A stretch of DNA of 64,000 nt from Rhizopus arrhizus (GCA_024220505.1 JAKZZE010000010.1:1116001-1180000), one strand, 5' to 3'; positions 12,730 to 24,938 are shown, counted from the stretch's first letter. Made by a program: numbers and translations. Notes: generated by a model from the sequence alone, not told the origin.

Positions 12730-13937
12730 TTATAGACTATCGCAGGCTTCGCTAATTCTGGTCATCAGTGTCTCTTTTTCAAAAAACTTATTCCGCTTCA
12801 CTTTACTCTTGACGACCGACCAGAACTGCTCAATGAGGTTTAACTCTGGTGAATATGGAGGAAGATATACAAATCGATATCCTGAGTTAGTATACTTGCC
12901 TATATCAGATGAGCTATGAATAGGAGCATTATCCATAACAAGGTAATGTCCTTTCATTTCTAGATACTTGTCCATTTCATCAAGAGTAGCCTTTAAAAAG
13001 CTCAGATAATGCCCTGCCACTGTTTCCCTGCTATAAGCATCAATCTCATGTCCAAGCTTTCTCTTTTTAATACGCTTTGGAACTCTCAAACTAACATTAA
13101 TTAAGCCAGTGGCAGAGATTGCACTTAAAATTGATGTTGCGTTTGCTGTGGTTGTAGGCACTGTAACTATTGCAGGAGTTCCTTTCCTTGACCAAGCTAT
13201 ACTTCGTTTCAAATTAACATGAAAGGCTGATTCATCAAGAAAGACACAATTTTTTACAAAGCCCAAGTCAGTATGCTGCCACTTTTGGACCCAATCGTAC
13301 CTTTGTCGAATTTTTTCGTCACTGATTCTTTCCACAGGGTGAAACTGTGTTTGCTTAATGGATAAATTACATTGAGTTATCATGAAGTTATAAACAGTGC
13401 TACGAGAAACATTAAGATCTAAAAATTTTTGCCTTAAACTTTCTGCCAATTCAGTCAAAACAGCGGAAGCATTCTCATCAATGTAATTTAAAAAAAAATT
13501 GCTTATGCTCCTCCCCAAGAATTCGATGTCGATCTGTCTTTTGCTTTATCTCGAAAATGCTTTCGGGATCTTCGTAATAATGTTTGACCCATATCTGGAG
13601 TGCACGAACATGAATGCCTAACTGTCTCGCGGCAGCAGAAGCATTCAGATATTTACTAAAAAAATAAGTTAAAAAAATCTAGTTTTCTCATAATCAGAGT
13701 AAAACGTATAGCGTCGCTTATTGCATAACTCCATGTTAACATCTTCACCATTTGTCTCGTCCGCGGTTCGACGCATTACAGGATTAAATCTTTCTGAATA
13801 TTTGTTCTGTAAAATTGAGTACGAGAACTTATTGTTTCGATAGCAAACAGTTCCTCGTCAACAGCAAGATCCATAAACTCAACTCCGTGCTCATCAACAT
13901 GTCCTTGACCATCTTCGTAAAGAAATTGCATACTCAT
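12730..13937 (-). mobile_element. IS630/Tc1-mariner-type transposase gene, frameshifted
   Basis: The main ORF (13518-12730) has the DDE_3 catalytic pattern: DESAFH (first Asp), DNAPIH (second Asp) and NLIEQFWSVVKSKVKR (third acidic residue, Glu). Upstream, 13655-13490 encodes a helix-turn-helix region (SAAARQLGIHVRALQIW) that joins the DDE frame if one T is removed from the nine-base T run (minus strand) near 13490. An N-terminal segment starts at 13937 and also needs one frame change near 13815. A possible short intron ends near 13660. Terminal inverted repeats were not found. Only a few single-base changes separate it from an intact gene. Confidence 0.85.
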
Positions 13938-14311
13938 TTTGAATATCTGCAAAACAAATTGTAATCAGGAAAAGGAGAGCAAAAGAGAGCAAGAAACTTA
14001 TCAGCTCTTAATAAAAAAATAAAAATGCCAAAGAAAAATTACTAAGCGACATGTAAAAATAATTGGCGACCTCATTTCTGGCCCAAGTGGCATCACTGTT
14101 GGAACGGCAACTTTACTTTTCAAAATGACTGTCTATTAATTAAACTATGGTTAAGCGCTATGAATTAAACCTAGCAGCATCTTTTCCTCTTATTATGTTT
14201 TATTTCATACAGTATTTGATCGATAATTTGTTTTTGCATTTACCGATAAAATTACATCTTGTCTTTCGGACAATTATATTTTTATTAACCGTCAACCATT
14301 TCTTTTATAGT
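13938..14311. other. Gene-free stretch left of LINE-A
   Basis: No gene recognised. AATTGGCGAC at 14061-14070 has its inverted partner at 14310-14319, the second of which overlaps the LINE-A target-site repeat. An open frame from 14147 has no recognisable content. Confidence 0.4.
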
Positions 14312-14325
14312 CGCCAATTATATTT
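14312..14325. repeat. Target-site duplication of LINE-A, 3' side
   Basis: CGCCAATTATATTT occurs here and at 19115-19128, immediately outside the two ends of LINE-A. Removing the element and one copy restores a locus in which TTTATAG(T/C)CGCCAATT is repeated in tandem, which supports the placement. Confidence 0.65.
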
Positions 14326-14514
14326 GTTTAAGCATGATATTTTATTTATTTATGGTCCATTTGAGCGCTAAAATATACAACAAATAAGTGTCCGCCCGGA
14401 CCAGTTCAATCCGTTTGGAAGTGAGTGCTAAGAAAAAAAAACCCCTTCTGGTTCAAGGGTAAAAAATGAGAAAGGCAAGTAGGGTGTATAGAGAGACATT
14501 TGAAGTTAGTTAAA

Positions 14515-17500
14515 TTATCTCAGCCATTCAATTAGTTTTTGGCCATGAGGTGTCTTGCATGGGATGGTTGTATCGTGTTGTAGTTGATCTAATCCATGGA
14601 GGATAGAACATGTAACGGGCCATCGCCAGGTCCAGGACAAAGCAATACTAGAGGGAACAAATGCGCGTGTCGGAAGCATATTCAAAAGGAAAGATATAGG
14701 GTCGGCTATTGTTTCAGGCATACAGAGTCGGCGATGCGTATTGAAGCAACTGATGGCGTGTCGTCCTGAGGCAACTGATGGCGTGTCGTCTTGAGAGGTT
14801 ATTGCTGGGATGACGGGGGTAGGATTTGGGGGCCCCATCCGGTAACCAACCAAGGCGCCATCGTATACATCGACTTCTTTCTTCATGAGTCATTGGTAGC
14901 CACAAGATGGGGTCGAGAGTGATTGTTGGTCGACAGCTGGATAGCAGTTTGGAGTTCTTACCTTGGATCTGTTTTTCAAGGTTAGAGTGGAGGAAATTCT
15001 TTTTATCGCTCTAAAGCCTCTTGCATCTAAGTCGGCTATCGTCGGCGGCATCAATCTCCACAGAGCAGTTTTTGATAGTCGACACCATTGATGGCCTCTT
15101 GTGTACTGTATGTGTGGCGTTAAGAGATATAGTAGTGTGTCCTCAGGCAAAGATAATGAACGAAAGAGGAATTGGGCTTGCAGGATAGCTATCCTTTCTT
15201 TCATTGTGAGTAACTTAGCCAAATGCAGCATCACCTTGATGGATGTTTTTCCAGATGCGCCATAGATCTTACGTATGCATTTGTTTTGTGCCTCTTCTAG
15301 AGTTTTTAGCTGAGTACGATTGAAGCAGTTAATAGCTATGCCGTATTCCATTTGTGGTCGAACTATTTGAACATAAAACCGAGAGCATAGGAGCTTGGAG
15401 AATCCTGAAGGATTTACCCCAATAGAAGATAGAGCATTCATCGTAGACATGGATTTGAGAATATTGTTTTGAACAAGCTTCTCCGGATCAAGGTGACCAC
15501 CTGGTTTGAAGGGTATTCCTAGGTGGTTAAAAGTTGTCGCTTGCGGTATAACTTGATCATAGATCGCATATACTATTGTTTGTGGTTGGTTGTCCAAGAT
15601 GACACATTTTGAAGGATTCCACTGGTATCCCATTTGCATACTGTGTTCTTCGCATTTTAGTAGTAGGTCAACCATTGTTGAGCTATTGGCTATTAAAACC
15701 ACATCATCCGCATAAAGTAAGCAGTTCAAGAGTGGTGCTAACTGTAATGGCGATGTATCCTCCTTTATGGTTTGAGGGCGTAGATATACCGGAAGTTGAT
15801 TTATATATACCGAGTAAAGGTAGGGCGAGAGGATGGATCCTTGGAGTACTCCAGTCTTTGGATAGAAACGCCTAGAAGTTGCGTTTGAGACAAGTACTTC
15901 TATCTGAACTTCGTCAAACAAGTTGCGTAGAAGACCTAGGATTGGAGGCGATATACAATGCTGTAATATCTTCCATATATAGTTTCTGTCAACAGTATCA
16001 TAGGCGGATTTTATATCCAGAATGGCCAGAACGGGCTTGCTATGATAATGTGAACGCAGTATATGGCAGATCTCTGCAAGGCAAAGTGTTTGGTCTAACG
16101 CACCACGGGATTCTCTAAAGCCGCTTTGTGCAATGTCAAGCGAGGGTCCGTTAGTTTGCAAATTATATTGTATGCAACGTTCCAAGATCTTTCTAAAGAT
16201 AGAAGTTAGGCTGATAGGTCGGTAATTACTCGGTTCGTCAGTGGAGCCTTTTTTATATATCGGGACAACTTGAGCAACACGCCAAGATTGTGAAGTATAA
16301 GACCACATCCAATACAAACGGAAGAGCGAAAGAAGAAGCGGTGTCAGTAGACGTTGTATTGGTTGGAGCATTTCATTCCGTAGGTGATCCACACCAGGTG
16401 CTTTCTTTGTTAGTAAGTTTCTAATGGCTTCTTGGATATCCTCTGCAGTAATTGGGCATTCTATCTCAAAGGGTAAAATTGGATTATAAATATTGTTTCT
16501 TTGAACTTCCCTTAGCAATTGTCCCGAAAAAACATTCTCTAGATGTGAAGCCATTATGTCTGCAGCATGCTGAGGGCCTTGTGGTGTAGAGAAAGCTGGT
16601 CGTAGGGTACGATGTTTACGGATACGACTAAGTTTAGAAATAGCTTTTGTGTACTCACCGTTTGCCATCTGATAACAGAACCTACGCCAGTTTTCTGGAC
16701 GTCGTTGGTGAATGAGGCGCCTTAGCGTTGCACGTGCTTGTTGATGTTGTAACCAGAAATGGAGTTTATTCAGACCGTATGCTTTACGCCATTTTCTATA
16801 GTAGTATTCTCTAGCCTCGTATACTTGTCTCATTTCTGCTGTCCAAAAGTCCTTCAATGGATCGGTTTGTTGGAATATGCGTCCACAAATGCTATCCAGT
16901 GACATATATATTGCTTGGCAAATGTCATCATTTAGTTTTTTCAATAAAATCTCTTGCTGACTGTTGATCTTGAGGCTGTTGGTTATTGTTCTCGATCGAC
17001 ATTGATATATTGTTGGCTACATTTTGGAAACTTTGGATATATTGATTCCTTGTTTTGGCTTCTTGCAGCTTTGTGAGCCTCCGAGTGATATGTGGTTGTT
17101 GGCTATGGACTTCTGGTAATATGCTGGGATGAAATGAAAAAGATATCATCTTGTGTGCAGAATCCAAAGAAAGATCTTCCCATATTGTTAAGGAAGGGTT
17201 ACATAGCTCAGTATCACTCATGAAGAAGTCTATGATGCTGCTACCTTGGTGTGCTATAAAGGTGGGGTTTCCATATGCAAGGCATTGGTTCCATAATATG
17301 AAATTATGTTCTTGCAACCATCTATATATCATGTTGCCTCTGGGGTTTATAGAGCTATCTCCAGTATAAGATCCCATTCTTGCATTAAAATCGCCACATA
17401 GGATGGTTTGCTTGACATCGGGTGCGGTACGTGGTAAGGAATCCAGGATTTGACTAACAACTTGATTGTCAAGTGAGGGCGGGAGATAAACACAATGAAC

Positions 17501-17815
17501 GAGAGTGTCTGCGATAATGAAGGAGAGTTTGTATTGTGAAACCGACATGTTGTCGCTCGGTAGATGATGAACATGATATGGGCAGGTTGGATTAATAAGG
17601 AGACTGATACCTTGATGGCCCTTAGTGGCTAGGGGCTGTGTTTTGATGCCATATGCGTAAAATTGTTTCCAGTGAGTAGGGTATTTGTTGGGCGGCAAAA
17701 GCCAAGTTTCAGTAATAAGAAGAACCGAGGAAGATTGGGCAAGATGGAGTATTGGTGACATGACCTGTTTTGCTAGGCCTGTGGCATTGAAGAGAGTAAT
17801 AGTGATTGGACTCAT
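14515..17815 (-). CDS. LINE-A ORF2: endonuclease and reverse transcriptase (frameshifted)
   Basis: The first part (17815-16928, 295 aa) is an APE-type endonuclease: TETW, LCGDFNARMG and the IIDFFMSD box are visible. The second part (16944-14890, about 684 aa) is a reverse transcriptase with ILDIKSAYDTVDR, GVLQGSILSPYLYS and the catalytic LLYADDVVLIA. The two join if one A is dropped from a six-A run near 16940, so either an indel or frameshifting at the A run occurs there. A further frame (14886-14515) carries a C-terminal block (PISFLLNMLPTRAF) that I associate with fungal LINE proteins. A 20-nt direct repeat near 14750-14790 may explain the frame change before it. ORF2 begins with an ATGA overlap with the inferred end of ORF1. 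Confidence 0.85.
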
Positions 17816-19057
17816 ATGGAGGCTGTATCATCCATAGGAGCCGTAGTTTGGTTCATGTCCTTAGTTTCTTCAAGGATGTTCATGTGGCCATCATCGGAAA
17901 AGAATATGTCTATATCTTGCTGTCTGTTTATTGTTCGTGCTGGCAGAGTTTCTTGTAAGAGCTGTTTGCTGATCCAGCCCTTCGAATAAAAGTATCGGGC
18001 AACGGCAAAATTTGACTGGGGCTCGAATGTATTGTAGAGCTCTTTCAATGCGGTTACAGTGATGCGTAAAAGCAAGGTTTTCTCGCTCTGCAGGGGTGCG
18101 GTCAGCATATTTTGGATCACGAAGCACTTGGGGATCATAAGGATTAAAGTCCTCTTTGATGGTTACTTTGAAGCGTTGTAGTTGTTGTCGTAGTTCGTCT
18201 TCGTAACCATTGTGGATCAAAAGGGCGACAATGTTACGATCAGGGTAATGTATGTCAATGATGCGGTTATTATTAATATCCAATTTGCGCAAACGGAAGC
18301 ATATCTGCCCAATAGGTACTCTAGTCTTCGTAAGCAAGTGGATATATTTAAATCCTTGGTTGGTAGAGGGTGGCTGTAACAGACGTGTGGCAGCTTCTTG
18401 TCGTTGTAGGCGTCGTTGTTGTCGTTGGGCGGTCAGTTGGTCTTTAATTTGCTGAAGTCTTTCATATTGGTGCCATGGAGTTGATTGTAAAAGTGTTGTT
18501 GTGGTATTGCGAAGAAGAGGGAAATCTGATGGGTTTAAGGGATTTGTAGTATTCGAGGTAGCATTCTGTTGATTTAGTTGTTCCTGGAGATGTGCTGTCT
18601 GAGCTCGAAGTCGTTCAATTTCAGTTCTTGCGGAAGCTAATTCTTTTGTTAATAGTTGGATCATGTTAAGGAGAGACTGCAAATCATTTTGGTTGCTGTT
18701 GGTTTGTGTCACTTGGGATGACATAGCACCTTGGAAAGATCCAGAAAATTCAGGATTCATTGATGTTTGTGTGTTTGCAGGAGTAGACTGCGTAGAATTA
18801 ACAATGTTCAACATAGTTTTGGCTCGGAAGCTACTGCCGCAACCAGTGCAACGGAAAATAAGTTGTGGAGGCTCAGATTTAGTAGAACCGTTTTGGTGGA
18901 AAGTACCCTTTTTCTCGCAATTAGGACATCTCAGAGATTTGCGATGGGACTCGAAATGAGAAAGTAAGTAATTAATTTCATCCTGTGATAGGATATTATT
19001 AATATTAGACAGTTTAGTGTTGCTATTATTATCAGATATAGCAGAGTCTGGAGGCAT
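17812..19057 (-). CDS. LINE-A ORF1: zinc-ribbon and coiled-coil nucleic-acid-binding protein
   Basis: The longest open part is 388 aa (19057-17891). Residues about 35-85 form a C4 zinc ribbon: CPNC, then CTGC about 27 residues later. Residues about 125-165 form a coiled coil of heptads (ASARTEIERLRAQTAHLQEQ). A Q/R-rich stretch and a basic globular C-terminal half follow. This fits a LINE ORF1 RNA-binding role, but the ribbon replaces the usual CCHC knuckle or RRM. One extra A near 17988 shifts the end out of frame. The corrected frame ends at 17812, where TGA overlaps the ATG of ORF2. Confidence 0.8.
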
Positions 19058-19114
19058 AATTAACGTTCTTTAATGTTTTATTGTTGTTCGTAGTGTGTGT
19101 AACGTATAAATTCG

Positions 19115-19128
19115 CGCCAATTATATTT
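19115..19128. repeat. Target-site duplication of LINE-A, 5' side
   Basis: Second copy of the 14-nt repeat described at 14312-14325. It is followed directly by TTTATAGCCGCCAATT, which repeats the motif found to the left of the other copy. Confidence 0.65.
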
Positions 19129-19810
19129 TTTATAGCCGCCAATTTGATGTAGTTATTATGCATTGAATTAAATGTCATTTTATTGCTCACAATCATTTCA
19201 TGTAGTTTGAGTGAATGGTTTTTTATTTAGTAATAGAATAACTCCGGTTTAATAATACATTTTGCCCAGATCATTAAATATGGAACATTTTTTTCCCACT
19301 CTCGGTAAAAACTTTTCCAAAGACATAGCTTTGAAACAAACAAATGCATAATCATTCGCTTTCCATTGGTTATCAATGCACCCCCTTTCCCCTTTAATTT
19401 CAAGAACTGACATCACAGAAATCAAATAGGAACAGCTTGCTGTGAAGATACAGATTGGTTGTGCAACTGGGCGTTAAATAAATGAAGCTTATCGGTTCTT
19501 CCGAATATTGTACCAGTATATATCTTTTTTAAAAAAAGCACGAGAACTGAACGTATTGAATGTTAAAAGGATTTTCATTTCTCCGCAATAGAAATCTTCG
19601 TTTCAAGGTTAATTTATATTGAGAAAAAAACCAAAAATCAAATGGTAATGTATCTGACCGAAATCCGGATCAAAAGCAGCCAACTTCAAACTCAGGACAT
19701 AAATAAATGGTCGGAATTTTTATTTTTTTTTTTTTTTTAATTATTTTTATTTTTATTTTCATTTTTTTTTATTTTTTTATTTTTTTCATTTTTTTTTTTT
19801 TACTTGTTTT
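19129..19810. other. Non-coding spacer, T-rich (copy 2)
   Basis: Equivalent to 1481-2161. No gene seen. The stretch 19720-19800 is almost pure T. Confidence 0.7.
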
Positions 19811-20095
19811 TAATGGCAAACCTTATAACCACATGGACAAGGTCTAAAATTCCTATCAGCAATGTCTAATTCCTCCATACAAAGAGGACATTCAAGATCT
19901 TCTTCATCAGAACTGTACATTTTTCTTTTTAATTTATTGTAGAGAAAAAGAGGGAAAAAAACATTTTTTCGAAGGAAAAAAGTGCTTCCATCATTTTCTA
20001 CTCCGATAAACAACACGTCACTCATTTATTGGCAATATCTCACCTTGATTTCCTTCATCCGTTTCACTTTCAAAATTCAAGAGCGACGGTGATAC
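19811..20095 (-). pseudogene. Chimeric fragment of NOT4 exon 1 and F-box gene, copy 2
   Basis: Same chimera as 2162-2445. It has an open frame of 71 codons on the minus strand that includes the NOT4 leader read in frame and the first RING half (CPLCMEELD), ending shortly after the lost splice donor. The donor at the exon 1 boundary is still GT, but there is no downstream exon. Presence in both copies shows the rearrangement predates the 9-kb duplication. Confidence 0.9.
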
Positions 20096-20484
20096 AGTGC
20101 GGCTGGTAGATACTATCGATTACAAAAAAAGTAATTGTCAGTCATAGAAAAATGAAATTGGTTGCAAAAAATCAACGAGAATAAATTGATATGCTAATGT
20201 ACACTTTGTCTGATTTGATAATCACATTAATGACATGCCTTTGTACAACTAAAGACAATGGTTTTACCGCAAATGCTTAAAGGCACCTAATTTGTTATTC
20301 GAAACTTGAAGATATGGCAGAATTATTCAGGCTTTGTCAACTTTTTCCGATCGTCTAATAATAATAAAAAAACATATAAAAGAAGGCAGTTCTTCATATA
20401 CCTGCATTTACTTTTTAATTATTTGCATAATCTCTTTTGCTTTAATACATCAATCATCCTAATACAAAAGTAATTTGATCCAAT
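20096..20484 (+). promoter_or_regulatory. Promoter region of the intact PDR transporter
   Basis: TATAAAAG at 20375-20382, about 103 nt before the ATG at 20485, in a 390-nt AT-rich upstream region that starts at the edge of the F-box/NOT4 chimera. No pleiotropic-drug-response element could be identified with confidence. Confidence 0.6.
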
Positions 20485-23400
20485 ATGGATATGCCACTGC
20501 AACCAATGCTCTCGGTACACGCTGACCGAGATGAAGAATTTAGACAAACACATAATTCATCAGACGAATCAACCATCGAAGAAGTACATCAAAAAGAAGA
20601 AACCAACAGTGAAAAAGAATTCTCTAGTCAAAACCATCGCGGTGACTTTGGTGAAGTCAGTGGAAATGCAGTGAACATTCAAAATGCCATGTCCAACTAC
20701 GAAGAACTTCGCAGAGAATTAACAACTCAGTCTCGTATGTCACGTATCAAATCCACTCATGCCTCGGATGCTGTTGACGTTGCCGAAAAGGGAGATGTCA
20801 AGGACTTTGATCTTACCGAATTTTTGAGTGAACAAAATGATCAATCCGCTAATGCCGGTATGTATCCCAAACATATGGGCTTGATCTGGAAGAATTTGGT
20901 TGTTCAAGGTGTTGGTGCTGATGCAAAGGTGATTCCAACAAATTGGACTTGGATCAGAGATACCATAAAGTTCTGGAAATGGGGCAAGCAAGCTGGTAAT
21001 GATTTCACTATCTTGAAGGGCAACGATGGCTTCTGTAAGGATGGTGAAATGTTGCTTGTTCTCGGTCGTCCTGGTGCGGGTTGTACAACCTTACTTCGTG
21101 TCTTGGCAAACATGCGTGCCTCTTATACAAGCATTGAGGGCACTGTGTCCTATGGTGGTATTGAAGCCCAGGAATTTTCCAAGTATTACCGTGGTGAGGT
21201 TTGTTATAACGAAGAAGAAGATCTTCATTATCCTACCTTGACCACCAAGCAAACTTTGAGCTTTGCCTTGAAGAACAAGACTCCCGGTAAACGTCTTGAA
21301 GGTGAAACTAAAAAGGAATTTATCAACAAAATTCTTTACATGCTTGGAAACATGCTTGGTTTAACAAAGCAAATGAACACCATGGTCGGTAATGCCTTTG
21401 TTCGTGGTCTTTCTGGTGGTGAACGTAAGCGTCTTTCGATTGCTGAACAAATGACAACACGTAGTTCTATCAACTGTTGGGATTGTTCTACTCGTGGTCT
21501 TGATGCCTCCTCTGCTCTTGATTATGTTCGTTCTCTTCGTATCATGACTGATATCTTACATAAGACTACTGTTTCCACTCTTTATCAAGCATCTGACAGT
21601 ATTTTCCATCTTTTTGATAAGGTCATGGTTCTTGATGAAGGCCGTTGTATCTACTTTGGTCCTACTGCTACTGCCAAGCCTTACTTTGAGGAAATGGGTT
21701 TCTACTGTCCTGATCGTAAATCTACCCCTGATTTCTTGACTGGTCTCTGTAATATGAATGAACGTGAATACCGTGAGGGTTATAAGAACAAGGTCCCTGT
21801 CAACTCGGTTCAATTCGAAAAGGCTTACAAAGAATCTGCTGTTTACAGTGAAATGATGCGTGAACGCGATGAATACGAACAAAAAATTAATCAGGATCGT
21901 CCTGATGAAAAGTTCCGTCAAGCTTTCGCTGAAGCTCATCAAAAGCATGCTCCTGTCCGCTCTCCTTATGTCGCTACCTATTATCAACAAGTCAAATCCC
22001 TTACCCTCCGTCAATTCCAACTTATCTGGGGTGATAAGGGTGCTTTGATCTCTCGTTATGGTGGTGTTGTTGTCAAGGGTCTTATCATGGCTTCCGTGTT
22101 TTTCAAGATGCCTCAAGATGTTACAGGTGCTTTCTCTCGTGGTGGTTCTTTCTTGTTCTCACTCTTATTCAATGCTTTAATTGCTCAGGCTGAACTTTCT
22201 GCTTTCATGCAAGGTCGTCGTGTATTGGAAAAGCATAAACACTTTGCTCTTTACCGTCCTTCTGCTTTCTATATCTCTCAAGTCATTGTCGATGTGCCTC
22301 TCGCTATCGTTCAGGTTTTAATCTTTGAAATCTGTGTGTACTTTATGATGGGTCTCGTACTTGATGCTGGAAAGGTAAATATAAAGCACCTTATTTTTTT
22401 TTATAGTTTATTAACAAATTTTTCATCTAGTTCTTTACTTTCTTTATTATCTTGGTTGTGACTAACTTGTGTATGAATGGTTTCTTCCGTTTCTGGGGTG
22501 CTGTCTCACCAAACTTCTTCACTGCCTCTCAACTTTCATCTATTTTGTTGATTGCCGCATTGGTCTACTCTGGTTATCAGATTCCTTATATCAAGATGCA
22601 CCCTTGGTTAATGTGGATCTACTGGATCAATCCCCTTGCTTACGCCTACAAAGCCTTGATCTCAAATGAATTGACTGGCATGGAATTCTCTTGTGAAGGC
22701 GTTGGATCTATTCCTTACGGCGCCTCATACACCAATGATGCTTACAAGACCTGTAGTCTTGCTGGTGCTACCCCTGGTGCCAATTCTGTTCTTGGTGATA
22801 GTTACCTCCACTATGGTTATGGTTTCGAAACCTGGCAGCGTTGGATTGACTTTGTTGCTGTCATTCTCTTTTTCATCTTCTTTACTGCTTTGACTGCTCT
22901 CGCTATGGAATATGTTGATCTTCAAAAGGAAGGTTCTATTACCAAGGTTTATAAAGAAGGCAAAGCACCTAAGGAAATGGATGAATCCAAGGCCATGGAA
23001 CAAGTTGTTCTTGAACAAGATGAAGAAATGGAAGCTGTTACTACCGGTACTACCTTCTCTTGGCATCACATTGACTATACTGTCCCCGTTAAGGGCGGTC
23101 AACTCAAACTTTTGAATGATATTGGTGGTATTGTCAAGCCTGGTCATCTCACTGCCTTGATGGGTTCCTCTGGTGCTGGTAAGACTACACTTTTGGATGT
23201 TTTGGCTCAAAGAAAGACGATTGGTAAGATTGAAGGCCGTATTTACTTGAACGGTGAACCTCTTGGCCCTGACTTTGAACGTACGACTGGTTACTGTGAA
23301 CAAATGGATGTCCATAACCCTAATGCTACTGTTCGTGAAGCCCTCAAGTTCTCTGCTTACCTTCGTCAACCTGCTGAAGTTCCCAAGGAAGAAAAAGATG

Positions 23401-24938
23401 CCTATGTTGAACAGATCATTCGTTTGATGGAAATGGAAAAGATTGCTGATGCTCTTGTTGGTGATCTTGAAGCTGGTGTTGGTATCTCTGTTGAAGAACG
23501 CAAACGTTTGACGATTGCTACTGAACTGGTGGGTAAGCCCAAGCTTCTTTTTCTTGATGAACCTACATCTGGTCTTGACGCCCAAAGTTCTTACAACATT
23601 GTTCGCTTCATTCGTAAACTTGCTGATGCTGGTTGGCCAGTTCTCTGTACCATCCATCAACCTTCTGCTACTCTTTTCGAGCACTTTGATCACTTGGTTC
23701 TCTTGGTCCGTGGTGGTAAGACTGCCTACTTTGGTGAAATTGGTAAAGATGCTTCTACAATGATCAGCTATTTTGAAAGAAATGGTGGTCCCAAGTGCTC
23801 TCCTAGTGCTAACCCTGCTGAATATATTCTTGAATGTGTTGGTGCTGGTACTGCTGGCAAGGCTACCAAGGATTGGTCTGAAGTCTGGAAATCTTCCCCT
23901 GAAGCCAAGGCCTTGGAAGACGAACTTGAGCAAATTCACCAAACGATCGATCCCAATCGCAAAAACAACGCTAGCCCATACTCACTTTCTTTCTTCCAAC
24001 AATTCTGGCTTGTCTACAAGCGTATGAATGTCTCTTGGTGGCGTTGTCCTACCTATAACATGGGTCGTCTCTTTAACGTCTGCTTCATTGGTCTTCTTTC
24101 TGGTTTCTCTTTCTGGAAGTTGGGTAACACACCTTCTGATATGCAAAATCGTATGTTCTCTGTCTTTACCACTCTTTTGATGAGTAACGCTTTGATTATT
24201 TTGGCTCAACCTCGTTTCATGCAAGAACGTACCTGGTTCCGTCGTGAATATGCCTCTCGCTACTATGGCTGGGCACCGTTTGCATTATCCTGTCTCCTTG
24301 TAGAAATTCCTTATCTCATCTTCTTCTCCACCATCTTCTTGTTCTGTTTCTACTGGACTGCTGGTCTTATGAACACCTCCGATCGTGTTGGTTTCTTCTA
24401 CATCCACTTTATTGTTTTCTTGTTCTACTCTGTTTCACTCGGTTTCACTATTGCTGCATTCTCAAGTACTCCTCCTATGGCTGCTGTCATCAATCCTTTC
24501 TTTTCTTCCATTTTGTTCTTGTTTGCCGGTATTATGCAACCTCCTTCTGCTATGCCCAAGTTCTGGAGCTCATGGATGTATTGGGTTGACCCTTATCATT
24601 ATTTGATCGAAGGTCTTGTTGTCAACGTCATGGACAGTATCCCTGTGGTATGCGATGCTTCTGAATTTGTAAAGATCCCTATTCCCGATGGTACAACTTG
24701 TGGTAATTACATGGCTGACTTCTTCAATGCTGGTGGTAATGGTTATGTTGAAGATAATAATGCAACTGGCTCATGTAACTACTGTAACTACAAATATGGT
24801 AATGAATTCTATGAAGAAAGAATTGGTTGGAACTTTAGCAATAGATGGCGCGATTTCGGTATCCTTTGTGCATACTGTGTCTTTAATATCTTTGCCTTCA
24901 TGTTCTTTGTATTCTTATTCAGAAAGGCCAAGCGATAA
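20485..24938 (+). CDS. PDR-type (ABCG) full-size ABC transporter
   Basis: Two exons, 20485-22374 and 22431-24938, encode 1465 aa, the usual length of fungal pleiotropic-drug-resistance pumps. The layout is (NBD-TMD)x2. NBD1 has the family's altered Walker A, GRPGAGCTT, near residue 193 (Cys replaces Lys), a good signature LSGGERKR near 308, and NCWDCSTRGLD in place of a normal Walker B. NBD2 near residue 874 has a normal Walker [10 protein letters not shown], a degenerate signature [10 protein letters not shown], and a normal Walker [13 protein letters not shown], near 1000. This complementary degeneracy is normal for the family. About six helices follow each NBD. Expected role: ATP-driven efflux of lipophilic compounds or lipids at the plasma membrane; the substrate cannot be told from sequence. 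Confidence 0.97.

Larger units (their letters stand above)
14326..19114 (-). mobile_element. LINE-A, apparently full-length non-LTR retrotransposon
   Basis: A 4.8-kb element on the minus strand. A 5' UTR of about 57 nt precedes ORF1 (from 19057). ORF2 (from 17815) encodes an AP-type endonuclease, reverse transcriptase and C-terminal region, with a 3' UTR of about 190 nt. It is bounded by a 14-nt direct repeat. No clear poly-A tail is visible at the 3' end, which is unusual for an L1-type element but occurs in other LINE clades. No RNase H motif was recognised. Its 5' part is repeated in copy 1 at the left edge of the window, so insertion preceded the duplication. Confidence 0.85.

Noticed and set aside
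19810..20025. A 71-aa RING protein gene
   Set aside because: It is the duplicated first exon of NOT4 in a chimeric fragment. Half of the zinc ligands are missing.
22725..23942. 405-codon open frame on the minus strand inside the PDR gene
   Set aside because: It is the antisense shadow of a codon-biased exon. The composition is Ser/Thr/Phe-rich with no domain, and it is broken in copy 1 together with the sense frame.
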